A stretch of DNA of 62,921 nt from CAMLFJ01 sp040902305 (GTDB taxonomy: Bacteria; Methylomirabilota; Methylomirabilia; Rokubacteriales; CSP1-6). The notes below the pieces were generated by a model that saw only the letters and a program-made list of their open reading frames with translations, searched no databases and had not been told where the DNA came from. Shown here piece by piece: positions 50,127 to 59,312 of this stretch (positions are counted from its first letter, which is position 1; each line of letters opens with the position of its first letter). The stretch lies in the NCBI GenBank assembly GCA_040902305.1, contig JBBDXN010000160.1, forward strand, positions 1 through 62,921, given 5' to 3'. A program made the translations under genes and the position numbers.

Positions 50127-50262
50127 GAAGCGGTCTCGGGTGCGGGGGAAGGGGGCTTCACGTGAGCCGCTACTCTACCTAGAAGGGCCCCGGATAGTCC
50201 AACTTTCCGGGCATCCAGCCAGGGGTCTAGCGCAGGGCGTCACGGGCGGGTAAGGTGAATCC

Positions 50263-51723
50263 GTGACCACGGATCGGGTCGACTGGGGCAGCTTCGAGCG
50301 CGAGATCGCGGCACGGCGGCGGCCCATCATGGAGGGGCTGGCCGAGTTCCTGCGTCTGGACACGGTGAGCCAGAACCCGGCCGGCGTCCGCGCGGGCGGG
50401 GAGTGGCTGGTTCGCGCCATGCACGCCCGCGGCCTCGCCGCCCAGCTCATGGAGACGGGCGGCAATCCAGCCGTTTACGGGTCGCTGCCCCTGCCCGGCG
50501 CCGTCCGCACCGTGCTCATCTATTGCCACTACGACGTCAAGCCCGCGCCCTCCGCCGGCTGGCTCCAGCCGTCACCCTTCGAGCCGATTCTGCGACGGGG
50601 CACCGCGGAAGAGGGTGCGCCGGTGCTGGGCCTGGCCGACGTACCCGACGATCTGCTGCCTCAGCACCGCCTGTACGCACGCGGCTCCTCGGACGACAAG
50701 GGCCCGATCTGGGCTCACCTGACCGCGCTCGAGCTGATGCGCGCGCAGCGCATCGCCCCGCGCGTGGCGCTCAAGTTCATCTTCGACGGCGAGGAGGAGA
50801 TGGGCAGCGCCAATTTCGGCTCGCTCACCGAGAAGCACCGGGACCTCCTCGCCGCCGACGTGGTGCTCGTGATGGATGGGCCGAAGGACGCAAGTGGGCG
50901 GCCCACCGTGGCCTTCGGCGCGCGCGGGATCCTCTCGCTGGAGCTGACCCTCGAGTCGGCCCGGCGCGACGTCCACTCGGGCAACTTCAGCGTCCCGAAC
51001 CCGGCCTGGCGACTGGTCGGCCTGCTGGCCTCGATGGCCGCCCCCGACGGCACTCCGCTCGTGGAGGGTCTGGAGGAGGGCGTGGTTCCACCCACCGCCG
51101 CCGAGCGCGACCTGATGGGGCGCATCCCCCTCGACCGCGCCGCGATCGAGAAGGAGCTGGGCGTCGACCTGCCCGCCGAGTATCTCGAGCGGCTCATGTT
51201 CCGCTCCACGCTCACCATCCGCGGCCTCAAGAGCGGCTTCACCGGCCGGGAGGCCCAGACCATCATCCCGCACCAGGCGACCGTGGCCTTCGACGCCCGT
51301 CTGGTCAAGAATCAGCGCGTGGAGACCGTGTACCGGCGGATCCTCGACCACATCCGGGGCCAGGGCTTCACGGTGATCGAGTCCGCGGACGCCCCGATCC
51401 CTGACGAGCTGCGCGGGCGCGCGATCCGGGTGGTGGAGCGGCGGGGCTACGATCCGGCCAAGACCGCCGCCGACCTCCCGATCTCGAAGCTCGTCATCGA
51501 AGCGGTGGAGCAGGCGCACGGCGGGGAGCCGGCGGTGATCCTGCCGACCATGGGCGGCAGCGTACCGCTCTGGGCCTTCACCGACATCCTGAAGCGGCCC
51601 ACCATCGTCGTACCGTACGCCAACGCCAACAACCGGCAGCACAGCCCCAACGAGCACCTCCGGCTGGACCATCTCTACCAGGGCGTGCTGACTACGGCTC
51701 GCCTGCTCCACGATCTGGGCTAG
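50263..51723 (+). CDS. M20-family metallopeptidase
   Basis: Dinuclear zinc peptidase or deacylase of 486 residues from GTG 50263. Metal ligands are the His in LIYCHYDVKPA, the bridging Asp in YARGSSDDKGP, the Glu pair in FIFDGEEEMGS and the late His in NRQHSPNEHLRLDH. The dimerisation domain carries SARRDVHSGNFSVPNPAWRL. It resembles carnosinase/dipeptidase-type M20 enzymes, which act on dipeptides or acylated amino acids. It stands alone and is convergent with pgl. Confidence 0.9.
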   Translation: MTTDRVDWGSFEREIAARRRPIMEGLAEFLRLDTVSQNPAGVRAGGEWLVRAMHARGLAAQLMETGGNPAVYGSLPLPGAVRTVLIYCHYDVKPAPSAGWLQPSPFEPILRRGTAEEGAPVLGLADVPDDLLPQHRLYARGSSDDKGPIWAHLTALELMRAQRIAPRVALKFIFDGEEEMGSANFGSLTEKHRDLLAADVVLVMDGPKDASGRPTVAFGARGILSLELTLESARRDVHSGNFSVPNPAWRLVGLLASMAAPDGTPLVEGLEEGVVPPTAAERDLMGRIPLDRAAIEKELGVDLPAEYLERLMFRSTLTIRGLKSGFTGREAQTIIPHQATVAFDARLVKNQRVETVYRRILDHIRGQGFTVIESADAPIPDELRGRAIRVVERRGYDPAKTAADLPISKLVIEAVEQAHGGEPAVILPTMGGSVPLWAFTDILKRPTIVVPYANANNRQHSPNEHLRLDHLYQGVLTTARLLHDLG

Positions 51724-51750
51724 CCCGCTTCGTCGCTCCCCGGGGTCCGA

Positions 51751-52506
51751 TCAGCCGGGTCGGTCGGGCCCCAGCTCGGCGGCGGCGGCCCGGTCCACGA
51801 GCCAGGCCAGCCGGCCGGCCTCGGGAACCACGAGCTGCACGGGCAGGCGCTCGGGCTCGCGCGAACCTTCCAGCGCCTCGCGGAGCGTGCCGGCCTTGTC
51901 GGCGCCGGTGACCAGCAGCCGGACCTCGGCCGCCCGGTTTATGAGCGGCGGAGTGATCGTGATCCGGGGCTGCCCGAGGCGCGCCACGGTACAGCTCACC
52001 ACCCACCGCCGGCGCTCGGTGAGGGCCTGGCTGTACGGGAACAGGGACGCGGTGTGGCCATCCGCTCCCATGCCCAGCAGGATCAGATCGAAGATGGGGG
52101 GCAGCCCGTCGTCGGGCACCGCGAAGACCCGGGCCAGCTCCTCCTGGTATCGGGCCGCCGCCTGCTCCGGGTCCGTCAGCTCACCCTGGATCCGGTGAAT
52201 GCGGTGCGGCATCACACCCAGCTTCCCGAGCAGGACGGCGGCCGTCACCCCGTAGTTGGACTCGGGATGCTCGGGGCCGACCGCGCGCTCGTCGCCCCAG
52301 AAGAACTCGACGCGCCGCCAATCGAGCTGCGCCCACCGTGGGGCGTCGGCGAGGATCTCGTACATGCGGCGGGGCGTGGAGCCGCCGGACAGGGCGACAC
52401 AGAATCGGCCGCGCTCGGCGATGGCCGCCCGCGCCAGCTCCACCAGATCCTGCGCCGCCGCCCGGCTCACCGCCTCCGCGTCGGGGAACCGACGGATCGT
52501 CCTCAC
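51751..52506 (-). CDS. pgl: 6-phosphogluconolactonase
   Basis: Hydrolyses 6-phosphogluconolactone in the oxidative pentose-phosphate pathway; 251 residues from GTG 52506. It contains the sugar-phosphate motif VALSGGSTPRRMYEIL, FFWGDERAVGPEHPESNYG and the catalytic-site segment LLGMGADGHTASLFP. It forms an operon with rpiA (16-bp gap), which acts later in the same pathway. No zwf or gnd is present in the window. Confidence 0.94.
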   Translation of the reverse strand: MRTIRRFPDAEAVSRAAAQDLVELARAAIAERGRFCVALSGGSTPRRMYEILADAPRWAQLDWRRVEFFWGDERAVGPEHPESNYGVTAAVLLGKLGVMPHRIHRIQGELTDPEQAAARYQEELARVFAVPDDGLPPIFDLILLGMGADGHTASLFPYSQALTERRRWVVSCTVARLGQPRITITPPLINRAAEVRLLVTGADKAGTLREALEGSREPERLPVQLVVPEAGRLAWLVDRAAAAELGPDRPG

Positions 52507-52522
52507 CTCGACCGGGCCGGTC

Positions 52523-53236
52523 TCACGCGCTCATGGCTCCTCGCCGCATCTCTCGGATGCCCCCTTCGTCGGCCACGAGCACCAGATCGGTGATGCCGAG
52601 GCACAAGCCCGTGTCCACGACGCCCGGCACTGCCCGGAGATCGCGGGCGAATTCCGCCGGCCCCTCGATCGGGCGAACCGCGCAATCGATGATCCGGTTC
52701 CCGTTGTCGGTCACGAACGGAGCGCCCTCGACGGTGCGGAGCGTCGGCCGGCAGCCCAGAGCGGCCAGCTCCCGCATCACGAGCGGCCAGGCGAAGGGAA
52801 CCACCTCCACCGGCAGCCGCCCCCGACTGCCCAGCACCGGCACCAGCTTCTCGCGGCCGACCAGGATGATCAGGCGACGGGCCGCGGCCGCCACGATGCG
52901 CTCTCGCACCAGCGCGCCGCCGTAGCCCTTGATCAGGTCGAGGCGCGGGTCCACCTCGTCGGCCCCGTCTACCGCCAGGTCCAGGAGCCCCTCTTCGAGC
53001 CCGGCCAGCGGCACGCCGACTTGCCGCGCGAGCCTGGCCGTCGCCTCCGACGTGGGCACCCCGCGCACGCGCAGCCCCTGCGACACCCGGCCGCCCAGAG
53101 CCCGCACGAAGGCGGAGGCCGCTCGCCCCGACCCGAGCCCGACCAGCGCCCCATCCCGGACGTGGTCCAGCGCGCGCGCGGCGAGCCGCTCGAGCGATCC
53201 TTGATCCGGACCGGCGCACGCGGGCGTGCTCGCCAT
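52523..53236 (-). CDS. rpiA: Ribose-5-phosphate isomerase A
   Basis: Interconverts ribulose-5-phosphate and ribose-5-phosphate; 237 residues from ATG 53236. Family marks are VGLGSGRAASAFVRALG near the N-terminus, GVPTSEATARLARQVGVPL, the catalytic DLAVDGADEVDPRLDLIKGY with the general-base Asp, and LVGREKLVPVLG. The frame remains open far upstream, but that part is antisense to the next gene. It lies between the DUF2064 and pgl genes in one transcription unit. Confidence 0.95.
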   Translation of the reverse strand: MASTPACAGPDQGSLERLAARALDHVRDGALVGLGSGRAASAFVRALGGRVSQGLRVRGVPTSEATARLARQVGVPLAGLEEGLLDLAVDGADEVDPRLDLIKGYGGALVRERIVAAAARRLIILVGREKLVPVLGSRGRLPVEVVPFAWPLVMRELAALGCRPTLRTVEGAPFVTDNGNRIIDCAVRPIEGPAEFARDLRAVPGVVDTGLCLGITDLVLVADEGGIREMRRGAMSA

Positions 53237-53247
53237 TGCGGCGCTTG

Positions 53248-53958
53248 CTACTGCCCCTCCTTGACGACGGGGCCCGAGCAAACGGTGCGGCGCGCCAGAA
53301 ACGCCCGGGTGTGACGCGGCGATGCGCCCGGTGCCGCGTCCAGCTCGACGCGCAGGCGCTCGAGGTCGGCCCCGGTGTCCACGTCGAACCACCTGGGCAG
53401 GCAGGCCACCCGGAGACCGAGCCGCTGGGCCCGATCGAGCGTCCGGGACAGGACGGCCGAGGTGCTCCACGGCATGTCCTCGAACAGCGCCGGACACGGC
53501 GTCCGGAGCCCGATGAGGTAGTAGCCGCCGTCCTCGGTCGGCCCGAGGACCACATCCACCGCCGGCGCCATGACGAGGCTCACCGCCTCGTCGAGACATT
53601 CGCGGGGCAGCGTCGGGGCATCGGTGCCGATCACCAGCGCCGCCTGAAGGCCGAGCCCCAGGATCTCCTCGACGAGATGAAGTTGGCGCTCGCCCAGGTC
53701 CCGGCCTCTCTGGGGGATCAGCGCGAAGCCGGGCGCCAGGCCCTCGAACTCTCCCCGCGCCTCCACCGGCGCATACGCCACGATCGGTCGCACGCCGGCC
53801 ACCCAGCGGACGCGGTCCAGCGCATCCAGCAGGAAGCACCGGGCGAGGTCGGCCGCCTCGGGAGGTCGGAGCGGCGGGCAGAGCCGGGTCTTCACGGTCC
53901 CCACCCTCGGCGCCTTGGCCATGACCGCCAAGCCCACCGCGCACTCCGCGCTTGCCAT
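53248..53958 (-). CDS. DUF2064 / TIGR04282-type glycosyltransferase-like protein
   Basis: Nucleotide-sugar-transferase-fold protein of 236 residues from ATG 53958. It opens AVMAKAPRVGTVKTRLCPPL, then shows VIGTDAPTLPRECLDEAV and LGPTEDGGYYLIGLRTPCP, all typical of the DUF2064 family, distantly related to CofC and MobA. Some members are annotated in arsenosugar synthesis; no arsenic gene is present here, so the role is open. It precedes rpiA by 11 bp. Confidence 0.82.
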   Translation of the reverse strand: MASAECAVGLAVMAKAPRVGTVKTRLCPPLRPPEAADLARCFLLDALDRVRWVAGVRPIVAYAPVEARGEFEGLAPGFALIPQRGRDLGERQLHLVEEILGLGLQAALVIGTDAPTLPRECLDEAVSLVMAPAVDVVLGPTEDGGYYLIGLRTPCPALFEDMPWSTSAVLSRTLDRAQRLGLRVACLPRWFDVDTGADLERLRVELDAAPGASPRHTRAFLARRTVCSGPVVKEGQ

Positions 53959-54025
53959 GGCGCCATCATGCCACGCCCAGAGGGCCACCTGCCGATCCGG
54001 GCGTGGCGGGCGATGACTGATGTCG

Positions 54026-54055
54026 TTGACTACCCGAGCGCTCGCGGCCTACGAT
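54026..54055 (+). promoter_or_regulatory. Sigma70-like promoter of the OsmC gene
   Basis: TTGACT, 18-base spacer, TACGAT. The leader is about 40 bases and contains the AGGAGG ribosome site. Confidence 0.5.
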
Positions 54056-54101
54056 CCGCCAGCCGTGTCCAACCCATGCGGTCGACCCAAAGGAGGCTTC
54101 C

Positions 54102-54599
54102 ATGCCTGACGACTTCGAATACGTCTCTCAGTCCCGGCTCGAGTACCGGCACGGCTATCGTCACGCCTATCTGGGCGACGTGCCCGCGCCGGTGGTCTAC
54201 GGAGTGCAAGGCAGGCTGCGCGAGTACTATGGCGTGAAGGAAGGCCCGCCGGTCGCCTCCACCCTCGACCACATCGTCGCGGCCGTCGCCGGCTGAATGT
54301 ACGGCACTCTGCGCGGCGCCCTGGCAGGGCGCAAGATCGCGTTCGACCGTGACGGCTTCACCGCGGCCGTGGAAGGCCGCATCGTCGGCGTCGGCCAGAC
54401 CATCCGGATCAAGTCCATCCACATGCACTACGAGCTGGCGGTGCCCGCGGACAGCCACGAGGCCACCGAGCGGGCGCTGACCATCCACCCACAGGGCTGC
54501 CCGGCGCACCAGAGCGTGCAGGGGGCCATCGACGTCACCTGGGACGCCCGGGTCCGGGTCGGCGACGAGATTGTGACCCTCCACAGCCAGCCCGACTAG
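54102..54599 (+). CDS. OsmC-family peroxidase, candidate selenoprotein with in-frame TGA
   Basis: One frame of 166 codons interrupted by a TGA at 54294-54296 (codon 65). Upstream it reads as an OsmC N-terminus (PAPVVYGVQGRLREYYGVKE, STLDHIVAAVAG). Downstream it continues without frame change (MYGTLRGALAGRKIAF, ALTIHPQGCPAHQSVQGAI). In OsmC proteins the residue after the AAVAG-type segment is the peroxidatic Cys, so TGA sits exactly at the catalytic position. The partner Cys133 is intact. The upstream part has an AGGAGG site; the ATG after the TGA has none. A hairpin follows 19 bases after the TGA. OsmC-like selenoproteins are a reported family, so Sec65 is likely. The alternative is a nonsense mutation. 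Confidence 0.8.
54316..54332 (+). promoter_or_regulatory. Candidate bacterial SECIS hairpin
   Basis: Perfect stem GCGCCC/GGGCGC with apical loop UGGCA, in the mRNA just after the in-frame UGA. The loop starts 26 bases past the UGA and has G within its first two bases, both within the usual limits for bacterial SECIS elements. Confidence 0.6.
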
Positions 54600-54788
54600 A
54601 CACCCGCCGCCAAACTTGACCGGCGCTGCGGCCGGCCGCTACCGTGGCCCCCGGACCGGGCCACGGTGCGCTGTCCCCCGTAACGGAAGGAGACAGCCCT
54701 TCCCGCTTGCTCCCGGCCCCGCCTTTCGCTTAGCCTGTCGCCGACCATCGGGGTCGCCGCAGCGCCAGTCCCGGGTCCAGGAGAGCCG

Positions 54789-57700
54789 ATGCCGAGCGGT
54801 CGCAAACCCCGAAAGGCCAAGGCCGCGGCCACTCTCAAGCGGACCACCCGCGGCGTCGATCGGCGGGGGCAGCTCGAGGCCAGGCTGAGCGAGGCTCTCG
54901 AGCAGCAAACCGCGACCAGTGAGATCCTGCGCGTCATCTCGGCCTCGCAGACCGACGTCCAGCCGGTGTTCGACACGATCGCGCGCAGCGCGGCCCAGCT
55001 CTGCGAGGCCGAGTTCTGCTTCGTCTTCCGATTCGACGGCGAGATGATCCACCTCGTGGCCCACCACGGCCTCACGCCCGAAGGGATCGAGGCCCTGAGC
55101 CGCGCGTGGCCCCTGCCGCCGCTCCGCGGCAGCGCCGCAGGCCGGGCGATTCTCGCCCGCGGCGTCACGCAGATCCCGGACGTCCACGCCGACCCCGACT
55201 ACGTGATGGGCGCGGTGGCCACTGCGGCCACCTTCCGCAGCACGGTCGCGGTGCCCATGATGCGAGAAGGCCTTCCCATCGGGGTCATCACCGTTCTCCG
55301 GCCCCGGCCCGGACTCTTCCCGGGTAGCCAGGTCACCCTGCTCCGGACCTTCGCGGACCAGGCGGTCATCGCAGTCGAGAACGTCCGCCTGTTCACCGAG
55401 CTCGGCACGCGCAATCGCGACCTCACCGAGGCCCTCGAGCAGCAGACCGCGACCGGCGAGATCCTGCGCGTCATCTCCAGCTCGCCCACCGACGTCCAGC
55501 CCGTGTTCGACACGATCGCGAGCAACGCGCGGCGCCTGTGCCAGGCGGACTCCGGCAGCGTCTTCACCTACGACGGCGCTCTGATCCACCTGCAGTCCCT
55601 CGACAACACCAGCCCGGAGGGCGGCGAAGCCCTGCGCCGGGCCTACCCGATGGAGCCGACGCTCGCCACCGCGGGCGGCCGGGCCGTCTTGACCGGTGCT
55701 CCCGTTCACATCCCGGACGTGCGGGAGGAACCCGACTACGTACTGCCCGGCGTCCGAGACGCCGGACTCCGCAGCGTTCTCTCCGTGCCCATGCTCCGGG
55801 AGGGGATCCCGGTCGGCGTCATCACCGTCCACACCCGGGAGACGTCCCGCCCCTTCACCGGCAAGCAGATCGATCTGTTGAAGATCTTCGCGGCCCAGGC
55901 GGTGATCGCGATCCAGAACGTCCGCCTGTTCACGGAGCTCGAGACGCGCAACCGCGAGCTGACCGAGACCCTCGAGCAGCAGACCGCCACCGGCGAGATC
56001 CTGCGCGTCATCTCGAGCTCACCGACCGACGCCCAGCCGGTATTCGACACGATCGCTCAGAGCGCCGCCCGCCTGTGCGAGGGCACCGTCTGCCAGGTCT
56101 TTCAGTACGGAGGCGGGCTCCTTCACTTCGTGGCCAGCCATGGGCACACCGCCGAGGCTCGAGAGGCAGTCCGCGGCGCCTTCTCCACCCCGCCGAATCG
56201 GGGCAGCGCCGCGGGTCGGTCGATCCTCAACGCCGCCGTCGCGCACATCCCCGACATCGACCAGGATCCCGACTTCACCCTCGGTCCGGTCGCCCGGCTC
56301 GTCATCTTCCGCAGTATCGTCGCGGTCCCGATGATCCGCGACGGCCGCCCGATCGGCGCGATCGCGGTCGGACGAGCCCAGACCGGGCGCTTCTCGGACC
56401 GCCAGGTCGAGCTGCTCAAGACCTTCGCGGACCAGGCGGTCATCGCCATCGAGAACGTCCGGCTCTTCACCGAGCTGGAGTCCCGGACCGCCGAGTTGAC
56501 CCGCTCGGTCAGCGAGCTCCAGGCGCTCGGAGAGGTCAGCCGCGCGGTCAGCTCCACCCTCGATCTCGAGACCGTGCTCGCCACGATCGTCCACCGCGCG
56601 GTGGACCTGTCGGGCAGCTACGGCGGCATCGTCTACGAATTCGACGACTCCACCCAGAGCTTTCACGCGCGGGCCGCGCACCAGATCTCGTCCGAGCACC
56701 TGGAGGCGGTGCGGGCGGCGCCGATCCGGCTCGGCGAGGGCGCGGTCGGGCGCGCCGGCGTGGAGCGGACCCCCGTGGAGGTCACCGACCTCGAGGAGGA
56801 CGCCCAGCTCGTCGCGTCCCAGGTCCGCGGGTTTCTCAGCCGGCAAGGGCTGCGCTCTCTCCTCGCGGTGCCGCTGGTCCGGGAAGATCGCCTGCTCGGC
56901 GGCCTCGTCGTCGTGCGCCGCGAGCGGGGCGCCTCCTCGCCGGAGGTGGTGGCCACGCTCCAGACCTTCGCGGCGCAGTCGGGGCTGGCCATCCACAACG
57001 CGGGGCTCTTCCGCGAGATCCACCGCCAGAAGCAGTACTCGGACGCGCTCGTGGAGACGAGCCCGGTGGCCATCGTCACCATGGATCTGCAGGGCACGGT
57101 GGCGGGATGGAATCCCGGCGCCGAGCGGTTGTTCGGGCACACTCCGGCGGAGGCCCTCGGACGCCGCATGGAAGACCTGGTGGCGACCCAGGGCGGTCGC
57201 GAAGAGGTTCGCGCGAACATCCGCCAGACGCTCGACGGCGAATGGATCCGCGCGATCGGGCGGCGCGCCCGGAAGGACGGCACCATGGTGGACGTCGAGA
57301 TCTCGTCCATGCCCGTGGTCGTGGACGGCGCCCGGGTCGGCATGATCGGGATCTACCACGACATCACGGAGCTCCTCCTGGCCCGCCGGGAGGCGGAGAC
57401 GGCCAACGAGGCCAAGAGCGCGTTCCTGGCCACCATGAGCCACGAGATCAGGACCCCGATGAACGCGGTGATCGGCATGAGCGGGCTCCTCCTCAACACC
57501 GAGCTGACCGGCGAGCAGCGGGAGTACGCGGAGATCGTCCGTCAGAGCAGCGACGCGCTCCTGACCGTCATCAACGACATCCTCGATTTCTCGAAGATCG
57601 AAGCGGGGCGGCTCGAGCTGGAATCTCAGCCCTTCGATCTCCGGGAGTGCGTCGAGGGAGCGCTCGACCTCGTGGCCTCCCGGGCCGCCGAGAAGGGCCT

Positions 57701-59312
57701 CGACCTCGCGTACCTGCTCGCGGACGGCACCCCCGCCGCCGTCGTCGGCGACGTGACGCGTCTGCGCCAGGTGCTCCTGAACCTGCTCTCGAACGCGGTC
57801 AAGTTCACGGAGGCGGGGGAGGTCGTGCTCTCGGTGACCGCCCATCGCCCGGCCGACCCGGCCGCGCCTCACGAGCTGACGTTCTCGGTGCGGGACACCG
57901 GCATCGGGATCCCGCCGGATCGCGTGGACCGCCTGTTCCAGTCGTTCAGCCAGGTGGACGCCTCCACCACGCGCCGCTACGGAGGCACCGGCCTGGGCCT
58001 GGCGATCAGCCAGCGGCTGGCCGAGCTGATGGGGGGCCGGATCACGGTGACGAGCGGGGTGGGAGACGGCAGCGAGTTCCGCTTCACGATCCGCGCGGCC
58101 GCCGCCCCGGCGCCGCTGCCGACCCGCCGCGACTGGAGCGTCGTGCAGCCGTCGCTGCGCGGAAAGCGGGTGCTCGTCGTCGACGACAACGCGACCAACC
58201 GCCGCATCCTCACCTCCTATCTCGGCACCTGGGGCATGCCGGCGCGCGAGACCGGGTCGCCCGGCGAGGCGCTCTCCTGGATCCGGTCCGACGAGCGCTT
58301 CGACGTCGGCATCCTGGACATGCACATGCCGGAGATGGACGGCGCGGCCCTGGCCGGCGCCATCCGACAGCAGCCGGCGGGCACGACGCTGCCCCTCGTT
58401 CTCTTCACCTCGCTCGGGCGTCGCGAGGCCCTGGCCGGCAGCGACGTCTTCGCCGCGTACTTGCACAAGCCCATCAAGCCGTCGCAGCTCTTCGACGCGC
58501 TGGTCTCCGTCCTGGCCGAGCAGCCCATCCACGTGGCGCCACGAACGGCGGGGCGAAGCGACCTCGACCCGGACATGGGGCGGCGCCACCCCCTCCGGAT
58601 CCTCCTCGCCGAGGACAACGTGGTCAATCAGAAGCTGGCCGTGCGACTCCTCGCGCAGATGGGGTACCGGGCCGACCTGGCCGCCAACGGGATCGAGGCC
58701 ATCGAGGCGGTCGCCCGCCAGACGTACGACGTGGTCCTCATGGACGTGCAGATGCCGGAGCTCGACGGTCTCGAGGCCTCCCGTGAGATCAACCGGCGCT
58801 GGCCCGGCCCGCGCCACCCCCGCATCGTCGCCATGACCGCCAACGCGATGCCGGGAGACCGCGAGCTGTGCGCGGCGGCCGGGATGGACGACTACGTGGC
58901 CAAGCCGATCCGGGTCGAGGAGCTGGTCGCCGCGCTCGACCGCTGCGGCCCGCGCCGGGAGGCCGGAGCGATCGATCAGACCGCGTTCGACCGGCTGACC
59001 AGCACGATGGGCGGCCCGTTCGTCGCCGAGCTGATCGACACATTCGGCGAGGACGCTCGCGAGCTCATCGCCACGCTGCGGCGGACCCTGCCCGAGTCGG
59101 ACCTCGACGGGTTCCGGCGGGCCGCGCATTCGCTCAAGTCAACCAGCGAGAGCCTCGGCGCCACCCGGCTGGCGGCCCTGGCCCGCGACCTCGAGGCCTC
59201 CGCCCGGGCCGGAAGCCTCGATGGAGCGGAAGCCCGCGTCCGGCAGCTCGTGGATCAGTACGGCCTCGTCATCCGGACCCTGGGAGACCTTCGACGTGAC
59301 CTCACCGGCTAA
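54789..59312 (+). CDS. Multi-GAF hybrid histidine kinase with two receivers and HPt
   Basis: Soluble hybrid kinase of 1507 residues with no membrane helix. Three GAF units repeat with a 180-residue period (starting about residues 35, 215 and 395), each preceded by the helical signature LEQQTAT-EILRVIS and TDVQPVFDTI. A divergent fourth GAF (about 575-745), a PAS domain (about 755-870) and HisKA follow, with phospho-His in ATMSHEIRTPMNAVIG. Then come HATPase (LLNLLSNAVKFTEAG, GGTGLGLAISQRL), a first receiver (VLVVDDNATNRRIL, GILDMHMPEMDG), a second (ILLAEDNVVNQKLA, VLMDVQMPELDG) and an HPt domain (RRAAHSLKSTSESLGATRL). A full phosphorelay is thus on one chain. The stop overlaps the next gene. 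Confidence 0.93.
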   Translation: MPSGRKPRKAKAAATLKRTTRGVDRRGQLEARLSEALEQQTATSEILRVISASQTDVQPVFDTIARSAAQLCEAEFCFVFRFDGEMIHLVAHHGLTPEGIEALSRAWPLPPLRGSAAGRAILARGVTQIPDVHADPDYVMGAVATAATFRSTVAVPMMREGLPIGVITVLRPRPGLFPGSQVTLLRTFADQAVIAVENVRLFTELGTRNRDLTEALEQQTATGEILRVISSSPTDVQPVFDTIASNARRLCQADSGSVFTYDGALIHLQSLDNTSPEGGEALRRAYPMEPTLATAGGRAVLTGAPVHIPDVREEPDYVLPGVRDAGLRSVLSVPMLREGIPVGVITVHTRETSRPFTGKQIDLLKIFAAQAVIAIQNVRLFTELETRNRELTETLEQQTATGEILRVISSSPTDAQPVFDTIAQSAARLCEGTVCQVFQYGGGLLHFVASHGHTAEAREAVRGAFSTPPNRGSAAGRSILNAAVAHIPDIDQDPDFTLGPVARLVIFRSIVAVPMIRDGRPIGAIAVGRAQTGRFSDRQVELLKTFADQAVIAIENVRLFTELESRTAELTRSVSELQALGEVSRAVSSTLDLETVLATIVHRAVDLSGSYGGIVYEFDDSTQSFHARAAHQISSEHLEAVRAAPIRLGEGAVGRAGVERTPVEVTDLEEDAQLVASQVRGFLSRQGLRSLLAVPLVREDRLLGGLVVVRRERGASSPEVVATLQTFAAQSGLAIHNAGLFREIHRQKQYSDALVETSPVAIVTMDLQGTVAGWNPGAERLFGHTPAEALGRRMEDLVATQGGREEVRANIRQTLDGEWIRAIGRRARKDGTMVDVEISSMPVVVDGARVGMIGIYHDITELLLARREAETANEAKSAFLATMSHEIRTPMNAVIGMSGLLLNTELTGEQREYAEIVRQSSDALLTVINDILDFSKIEAGRLELESQPFDLRECVEGALDLVASRAAEKGLDLAYLLADGTPAAVVGDVTRLRQVLLNLLSNAVKFTEAGEVVLSVTAHRPADPAAPHELTFSVRDTGIGIPPDRVDRLFQSFSQVDASTTRRYGGTGLGLAISQRLAELMGGRITVTSGVGDGSEFRFTIRAAAAPAPLPTRRDWSVVQPSLRGKRVLVVDDNATNRRILTSYLGTWGMPARETGSPGEALSWIRSDERFDVGILDMHMPEMDGAALAGAIRQQPAGTTLPLVLFTSLGRREALAGSDVFAAYLHKPIKPSQLFDALVSVLAEQPIHVAPRTAGRSDLDPDMGRRHPLRILLAEDNVVNQKLAVRLLAQMGYRADLAANGIEAIEAVARQTYDVVLMDVQMPELDGLEASREINRRWPGPRHPRIVAMTANAMPGDRELCAAAGMDDYVAKPIRVEELVAALDRCGPRREAGAIDQTAFDRLTSTMGGPFVAELIDTFGEDARELIATLRRTLPESDLDGFRRAAHSLKSTSESLGATRLAALARDLEASARAGSLDGAEARVRQLVDQYGLVIRTLGDLRRDLTG

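Noticed and set aside
54297..54599. Separate 100-residue gene beginning at the ATG after the TGA
   Set aside because: No ribosome site, same frame as the upstream part, and the OsmC fold needs both halves.
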